DNA of 64,000 nucleotides, from NCBI GenBank assembly GCA_036346255.1, contig CM070639.1, positions 1,622,001 through 1,686,000 on the forward strand, written 5' to 3'. Positions 57,501-64,000 of the stretch are shown piece after piece. A program made the position numbers and the translations under genes. This DNA comes from Ampelocalamus luodianensis. Lineage: Eukaryota > Streptophyta > Magnoliopsida > Poales > Poaceae. Position 1 is the stretch's first letter. Each line of letters begins with the position of its first letter. The notes below the pieces were generated by a model. That model had not been told where the DNA came from and made no database searches. It saw nothing but the letters and a program-made list of their open reading frames with translations.

Positions 57501-58713
57501 CACCGTTAGACTCGGTGCATCGATGCGATCCTAAAGGACCAAGCGCGAGGCTAGAGGCTCACCGAACACAAAACGAGCTATGGGCCGCGAGCAACCGGAG
57601 TTGGAGACGAAGAAGTGGCTCCAAACGATTTCATTGGATGCCACGAGCTCGGGATGGGAAAAATGGATGCGGCGAGGAACAAGGAAGGCGGCGAAGGTTG
57701 CGGAAGCACAAGCGCAACGAGGTGATGGCGCCGCCTCTCCTTCTTCTCCTACGAAAGCAGAAGTGGGCGGAGGAGCAACAGAGCGGGAAAACGAGATGTG
57801 AGTGATCGCGGTGAGGTAATGAAGGTCTGGCGACACTTCGGAGAAGGACACGCGTCCACGATGTGGCAGCGACGAGCTGCGTGGCACGCATGCGAATTTG
57901 CCAGCGAACTCCGGCGAGCCGCGGAGAAGACGAGGGCGATACTGACAAGGAGGGCCCACATGTCAGCGACGGCGACGAAGCGGTGCGAACCGGTGGTTTG
58001 ATTTGATCAGCAACGCACCGACCGTTGGATCTAAAACGGACGGCTGAGATCGATGTATGCATTCGGACAGGTCGGTTGCGCACGCGACGTGGATCGTTCG
58101 ATTTGCATCGGACGGTCACGATCGATTGGACTCGAGCGGTACGTTTAGTTGACGCGACCGAGCCAAGTGGTGCGAGTCTGACTCGAGCCTGAGTTGGGTT
58201 CGCCCGAGGGCAGTGTTTTTAGAATTTGATTTAAAAGACAGAGAAGGTTTGGGAATTTTTAGAGGTAGCTCCTGAGCTCCAAAAATTTCGAAATTTTTAT
58301 GGTAGCTACTAGGGACAGAGGACAACCTTGTATAATTTTTCCAGAACTTTTTATGCACTGCATTGTTCTAGAGAAAATTCACAAGCTGCTGTACAGGGAG
58401 TTTGACCAGATTTCAAACAGAGTTGACTTGGCCATTTGAAATAGCAAACAAAATCTAAAATTTGTGAAATAATTCAGGGAGGTAGATAGGATGATCAAGA
58501 TGCTAGGAAAAATAGTTTCAGAGGATGATCACAAGTTTGAAGGCTAAGAATCTGATAACAACAATTTCCAATTACAAGAATTAAATTCTACAAATTGGAA
58601 ATTGCTAGGGAAAATTTGGAAAACTTCCAAATGATTTGAAGAGACAACAAAAGTTTTTATTTCTCCTCAAAATTTTACATTTGAAATACAAACCCTAAGT
58701 TAGGGCTGTTACA
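54547..58713 (-). repeat. 3' LTR of gypsy element (4.2 kb)
   Basis: It runs from TGTGAGGACCCC to AGGGCTGTTACA, so on the minus strand it starts TGTAACAGCCC and ends GGGTCCTCACA. The first 450 bp align with 63489-64000. It includes the block around CTATTCGAATAG (55345-55356) shared with solo LTRs 1 and 2. ORFs inside (for example 57207-57503 and 57531-58119) are chance frames in its GC-rich part. Confidence 0.9.
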
Positions 58714-58726
58714 AATCTCCCCCCTT
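58714..58726 (-). other. Polypurine tract of gypsy element
   Basis: The minus strand reads AAGGGGGGAGATT immediately before the 3' LTR. This is the usual plus-strand primer. Confidence 0.88.
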
Positions 58727-58752
58727 ACAGGAATCTCGCCCCGAGATTCTGA

Positions 58753-61700
58753 TCACTGGGAGAAGAAGGATGGGTAATCTGCTCGGAGACGATCTTCCCG
58801 CTCCCAAGTGGCTTCATCCTCGGAGTGGTTCGACCACTGAACTTTAAGGAACTTAATCACACGGTTCCTTGTTCTGCGTTCAGCTTCTTCGAGGATACGA
58901 ACGGGACGCTCACGATAAGACAGATCTTCCTGCACATCGATATTTTCCAACGGTGTTTCCTCAACTGGAATACGGAGGCACTTCTTCAATTGTGACACAT
59001 GGAAAACATCATGCACCCTTCAAGTGTAGTGGCAACTCTAACTTGTAAGCAACAGCCCCACTGGTCGATGATGCGGTAGGGTCCGGCATACCGAGGAGCG
59101 GTTGCCCTTGACACGAAACGGCGATGTCCTTCGAGGTGAGACTTTGAGATACACAAAGTCATTGGGTCGGAAACTCACTCACGACGACGACGATCCGCGA
59201 TAGCTCTTACGCTCGGGTGAGCTACGCGCAAGTGCTCACGAATCAATCGCACTTGACTTTCGGCCTCATTGATGGAATGAGCCAAAGAAGCGTCTCTCCC
59301 AGTGTCGACCGGTTCAATGGGGTTCAGACGCCTCCCATACAAAGCCTCAAACGGTGCCATACCGAGACTAGCCTGGAAGCTGTTGTTGTAGGAGAACTCG
59401 GCAAGCGGTAGGCACTTCTCCCAATTCTTCCCATAGGAAAGAACACAAGCACGGAGCATGTCTTCAAGCACCTGGTTGACGCGCTCCGTCTGACCATCAG
59501 TCTGAGGATGATAGGCTGAGCTGAACGAAAGACGGGTCCCCATGGCTTCCTGCAGACTATGCCAAAACCGAGAGGTGAACAGAGAACCACGATCTGACAC
59601 AATTGTTCGTGGCACACCATGCAGACTCACAATACGGGATATGTAAAGATCCGCTAACTGATTCACATCAATCTTCGATCGCACTGGAAGGAAATGGGCC
59701 ACCTTCGTCAATCGATCAATGATAACCCATAATGCATCCTTCCGCGAGGAGTACGCGGACGGTGATAAAATCCATGCCTACGTAATCCCACTTCCATTCG
59801 GTATAGGTAAGGGTGAAGAAGACCACCGACGCCGATGCTCGGCCTTGACACGACAACATATGTCACATCTGGCCACGAACCTGGCAATCTCGCGCTTCAT
59901 GCGAGTCCACCAGAATCTCTGACGCAGATCTTGGTACATTTTAGTGGCCCCGGGATGGATGGATAAAGGCGAGTCATGGGCCTCTGCAGAATCAAATCCG
60001 CAACTCGGGGACCTTTGGGACCACAAGCGCGCCCAAACCATACAACACCGTGTTCATCTTACGTGAAACACTTGGCCGATCCATTCACGATGTTACGCTT
60101 GATTTTTCCCACACCATCATCGATTCTTTGTCTTCGCCTTGATTTGATCCACCAAGGTTGGTTGCACAATCAGGGCAGGAAGGGAACCGTGCTCAACCAA
60201 ACCCAAGTTGAGACGCTGAAATTCTGCAAGTAGTGCAGGTTGTTGCTCTTGGATCATCAAAGTATTGCAATACACTTTTCGGCTAAGTGCATCAGCAACC
60301 ACATTGGCTTTGCAGGATGATACTCAAGACCCATGTCATAATCTTTGATCAATTCTAGCCATCTCCTCTGCCTGAGGTTCAGATCTGGCTGAGTGAATAA
60401 GTATTTCAAACTCTTGTGATCGGAATACACCTCGCAATTCTGCATCGATCGATAATGCCGCCAAATCTTGAGTGCATGAACCACTGCAGCAAGCTCTAAA
60501 TCATGGGTGGGATAGTTAAGCTCATGAGGCCTCAGCTGCCTAGATGCATAGGCAACTGCTTTGCCTTCCTGCATAAGAACACACCCGAGTCCCCGACGAG
60601 AGGCATCGCAATAAATATCGAAGCTCTTGTGGATATCGTGAAGAGTGAGGGTGGGTGAAGTCAATCGTTGCTTGAGCTCCGAAAGCTCTCATCACAAGCG
60701 AGGACCATACAAACTTCTTGTCCTTCTTGAGCAATTCGGTCATCGGCTGCGATCTTGGAGAAGTTCTCGATAAAGCGCGATAGTAGCCCGCTAAACCAAG
60801 AAAACTCCGCACATCGTGGATCGACTTGGGGTGTCCCCAAGATAGAACATCGTGACCTTTTGGGATCTCTGACTATTCCTCGGTGAAAGAACATGGCCCA
60901 AAAATGCCACTTCCTTCAACAGAACTCACATTTCTTGAACTTAGCATGGTGATGCTCCATAATTTGCCCAAAACAATCTTGGATGCTCGGCATGCTCGCT
61001 TCGATCTTGGAATAGATAAGAATGTCATCAATGAAGACCACCACAAATTTGTCCAAAAACTCCATGAATACTGAATTCATCAAGTTCATGAACAAAGCTG
61101 GAGCATTGGTTAAGCCAAAGGACATGACGGTGTACTCGTAACAGCCATAACGAGTAGTGAAAGCCGTCTTCGGAATATCCTCGTACGATCCGGACTTGAT
61201 GATAGCCCGATCTCAGATCAATCTTGGAGAACACCTGAGCTCCAGACAACTGTTCAAAAAGATCATCAATGCGGGGCAGAGGATATTTGTTCTTCACCGT
61301 CACTTCATTGAGAGGACGGTAATCAACACACATACGCAAAGTCTTGTCCTCTTCTTCACAAAGATCACCGGACAACCCCAAGGAGATGGCGGGACGGATG
61401 AAACCCTTTGCTTGGAGCTCACCAAGTCGCTTCTTCAATTCTTCTAGCTCATTGGGAGGCATCCGTCACGGCGCCTTCAAATCGGGCGATCAGGCAAAGA
61501 ACTCGATGACAAACTCGTGTCTCGAACCGGAGGCATCCTGCAAGTCTTCGTGAAAGACATCCCTAAAGTCGATACTATGGGAACATCATGAATCTGCAAG
61601 GTGGCTTTGCCTCTAATACACATAGATGTGGCCCCGGTGTGGCGAAAATCCGACTGCCGCTGAAGGGTGGTGAGATAGACAATCTTCCGGCACAATCGAC

Positions 61701-61979
61701 CGCCCCAAGTGTTGGGACAACCAATCCATGCCAAGAATCACATCCGGGCTTGTTGAACCGAGCGAGAATAAGATTTGCCAAAATCCCCTCCTTTGACCAT
61801 GATAGGAACATCCCGACATCAGAATCGGCTCTCATTTCCGACCCGGAGAGCGGATGAGCAAAGGAACTCCCAAAGGAACAGCGAAGACCACTAACAGCAG
61901 CAAATGATCTTGAAATAAAGAATGCGATGCTCGTAATCAAATATCCGCAGCAGACGAGAATTGACAAGAAGTGTACCAA
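58753..61979 (-). pseudogene. gypsy pol: protease, RT, RNase H, integrase, chromodomain-like tail
   Basis: Read 5'-3' on the minus strand. The protease region ends with VILGMDWLSQH (about 61740). The RT carries KGFIRPA, RMCVDYRPLNEVT, KIDLRSGYHQVRI (61460-61190) and the catalytic FIDDILIYSK (about 61040). RNase H carries DIYCDASRRGLGCVLM, HDLELAAVVHALKIWRHYR and YSDHKSLKYL (60660-60360). The integrase has a zinc-binding H...H...C...C part with HPGATKMY, FWW and CDICCRVKAEH (59970-59830) and a core with VSDRGSLFTSRFW and YHPQTDGQTERVN (59711-59450). The tail has VFHVSQLKKCL and a chromodomain-like VQWSNHSEDEATWE (59010-58790). Frame changes occur between nearly every module. It would copy and insert the element if intact. 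Confidence 0.92.
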
Positions 61980-62008
61980 TCACGACATCCGGCGCCTCCC
62001 GAGCCTCC

Positions 62009-62996
62009 TCACCAAAGGTGGTTCACTCGACCCGCCGCACTCGGGCTTCGGATCATCTTACAGTCGGTGGATGACCACTCTCGCCCGCGTCCTCCATTAG
62101 GACGAGGATCTGCGCAACACTCGAGGCGAGCATTCGCATAATGGCCCTTGTTGTGGCAACGAAAACAAGTCACCTCGGCCGCCGGATTGCGGAGGCGCTC
62201 TGTCTTGGATCGCAGCGCACGTGGTGAAAACACGCCTGCGGTGGGCGAGGAGCCGGTGCGAGATGGTCTCGCGCCGGTGGAGCAAAAGAACGGGCCATCG
62301 GTGCCGCCTCACCGAGGACGAACGAGGTGGTGTGAGTAGACCGACGCGCCTCCCATTTGCGCTGCGGGACTCGCCTAGCGCTTTGCCTTATGCTCTGCAA
62401 CAATGGCCTTATCTACAAGGCACGAAAGTGCGAGAAGTCCACAATAGATAGCTTGTCGCTGCGGCTCCTCGGACAAGCCATCCATAAACTTCTCTCGCTT
62501 AGCCTCATCGAGGCCACCTCACCCGAGCATAACGAGCGGATGATTGAACTCGTAAGGTACTCCGTCACGATTTGCGCCCTTGCTTGAGCGCGAGGAACTC
62601 CTTTTTCTTCACTTCATCGTGCCATCCGGGATGTGGGCCCGACGAAAGTCGATCGGAACTCCTCCCACGCGACCACATGGCCGCGGCCGCATGGCGAATA
62701 GTTCTCCCACCATGAGAGTGTTGCGCCCTCAAGGCGGTGGGACGCGAAGAGTGCCTTATCTCGCGCTGGCATCGAGCTATGTTGAGCTTCGCTCAACCAT
62801 GCGCAGCCAATCATCCGCATCGAGGGTCCTCGAGGCGGGAGAAAGTCGGCGGCGTGGTGCGGAGGAACTCGCAAGTCCCCGCGAGTCGGTGGCGCCACCA
62901 CCGGCAGGAGTGGAGGTATTCCTAGCAATAACCTCCAAGATTCGCGTCGGTCCATGCGGTTTCGCTCGACCGAGCGAGCACCTCACCATGGTCTGA
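62009..62996 (-). pseudogene. gypsy gag with CCHC knuckle
   Basis: Gag core pieces are KALFASHRLEGATLSWWENY and VVAWEEFRSTF (about 62790-62650, retrotransposon-gag type). Further down is a zinc knuckle, CFRCHNKGHYANA (about 62180), in which the final Cys is displaced by a frame or point change. Small indels break the frame at least four times. The role would be the capsid protein of the virus-like particle. Confidence 0.8.
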
Positions 62997-63472
62997 GGAG
63001 GGGAAGCTCCTCATCATGACCAGCTGCTGATCGCCACGCGCGTTCTCCGGCCATCTGTTTCACTAAGACAAGTTAACAATAGCGGAAAACATGAAGTTGA
63101 TGACCCATCGCAAATAACTTGCTAACAAAGACAAAACAAGCACAAGACTTTGAAGTTACAAAACCAATCGACAAAAATCGGACACTTAGCAAACTCATAC
63201 ATATCTTACCCTTATGCTCCCACAAATTTTAATTAGACTAATTATCTATGGTTCTCCCAAAGGTCGATTCCACCGGTAGTAACTATCTTTTGAAAGGAAA
63301 GAGAGAAACCAAGTTTTAAACTCAAATTAGAGTAAGATGAGAGTAGAAGGCTAAGATAGGTAAGGAGTAAAATCGAGAACACGCCTAAGTTTTCATAAAC
63401 CTTTTATAATTTGAAAATAAGACTTTCAAAATACCCTAAGGACGACTATGCTTGGGTTACTACGGTCGTAAT
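62997..63472 (-). other. gypsy leader between primer site and gag
   Basis: AT-rich non-coding leader. No ORF. Confidence 0.6.
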
Positions 63473-63485
63473 GGCTCGATACCAA
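63473..63485 (-). other. Primer-binding site of gypsy element
   Basis: The minus strand reads TTGGTATCGAGCC, three bases inside the 5' LTR end. It resembles the Met-tRNA-type site (TGGTATCAGAGC) with a changed middle. Confidence 0.7.
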
Positions 63486-63488
63486 CTT

Positions 63489-64000
63489 TGTGAGGACCCG
63501 GTTTATTTGGTTTGTAATGCTTAACCAACCACCGGTCCTAGCATCACAAATCAAATAAATCGATCTCTAGATATGTATACTTCGAGCGATACACACCCGG
63601 TACAAAATTAGACATCAACTCCATTCCACACATAGAGTCCAAACACCACACTTCCAAACGGAAGATAAACAAATAGTAACAATATTACGGACATAGGCGA
63701 GCGTGCCACAAGATACACAAATAGACAAGAACGACAATGAAGCAAAAGTGCCATAAGATGGCTATAAACAAAGCCAATCGGCGTGCCTTCAACCCACAAG
63801 GCATCCGTGGGACCGCCAAGACTAGTCGTCACCCACGAAGCGACAAGACACTCACGAAGTGAGGCCACGAGGCTCACCTTCTTCTCTGCAACAAAACATT
63901 AAGCAAAGCACCAGTACAAAGATTGTCTTTGTACCGCAAGACCGACGTGTGAACTAATGCACTGTTCATATGCTACATGCGAGCTTATTTGGTGGAGGCC
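63489..64000 (-). repeat. 5' LTR of gypsy element, partial
   Basis: TGTGAGGACCCGGTTTATTT matches 54547 onward with many 1-5 bp differences and is cut by the window end. Confidence 0.9.

Larger units (their letters stand above)
54547..64000 (-). mobile_element. Ty3-gypsy chromovirus-type retrotransposon (runs off the window)
   Basis: Minus-strand order: 5' LTR (from 63489 to beyond 64000), primer site (63473-63485), leader, gag, protease, reverse transcriptase, RNase H, integrase, a chromodomain-like end, polypurine tract (58714-58726) and 3' LTR (54547-58713). The gene order (integrase last) and the C-terminal module fit the Tekay/Del-type chromoviruses. The left flanking 5-mer is GATGC. The right flank is outside the window. 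All genes are frameshifted. Confidence 0.92.

Noticed and set aside
57207..58119. Overlapping ORFs on both strands
   Set aside because: They lie within the gypsy 3' LTR and have no domain.

Overview
The window reads as nuclear DNA of a grass, most probably rice (Oryza). Intron-containing genes with GT-AG junctions, two eukaryotic tRNA genes and dense nested grass-type transposons support this. From memory, and not checked, the C-type-lectin receptor kinase and the sterol 8,7-isomerase lie close together near one end of rice chromosome 1.

Layout. 1-1425: 5' part of a minus-strand Ty1-copia element lying in an intron of a plus-strand HAD-hydrolase-like gene whose last six exons end at 3185. 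3400-9560: at least five decayed copies of one promoter-plus-first-exon unit, mixed with unclassified repeats and a LINE tail. 9787-25431: one minus-strand L1-type LINE of about 7 kb flanked by a 15-bp target duplication. It was later split by two giant solo LTRs (13313-16931 and 17572-22556), both with 5-bp target duplications. 25578-29100: a small broken secreted-protein gene and non-coding repeats. 29396-47517: the gene-rich core. It holds an intact lectin-domain receptor kinase (+), an intact 12-exon conserved gene (-), an Integrator-subunit-7/EMB1895-like locus (-) and sterol 8,7-isomerase (+). The last two share a 236-bp divergent promoter. 48101-48626: tRNA-Ser(AGA) and tRNA-Leu(AAG), both minus. 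49069-51765: a CACTA transposon end with a hairpin array and a DUF8039/Ulp1-type ORF. 54547-64000: a minus-strand Ty3-gypsy chromovirus-type element with 4.2-kb LTRs, cut by the window end.

The most notable result is that the Integrator-7-like gene is broken. A complete 280-bp SMART/TRIM-type LTR retrotransposon (41450-41729, target duplication GACAT) sits inside a coding exon. Several exons also carry frame-shifting indels, and a 5'-half copia fragment lies in an intron. The flanking genes keep perfect exon phase, so general sequence error does not explain this easily.

Other points are a 12-bp perfect palindrome kept in three otherwise diverged giant LTRs, a 19-nt LTR-type palindrome repeated in the divergent promoter, and the decayed tandem array at 3.4-9.6 kb. 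Exon boundaries were derived by eye from splice sites and reading phase. Family names rest on remembered protein motifs, and no database was searched.
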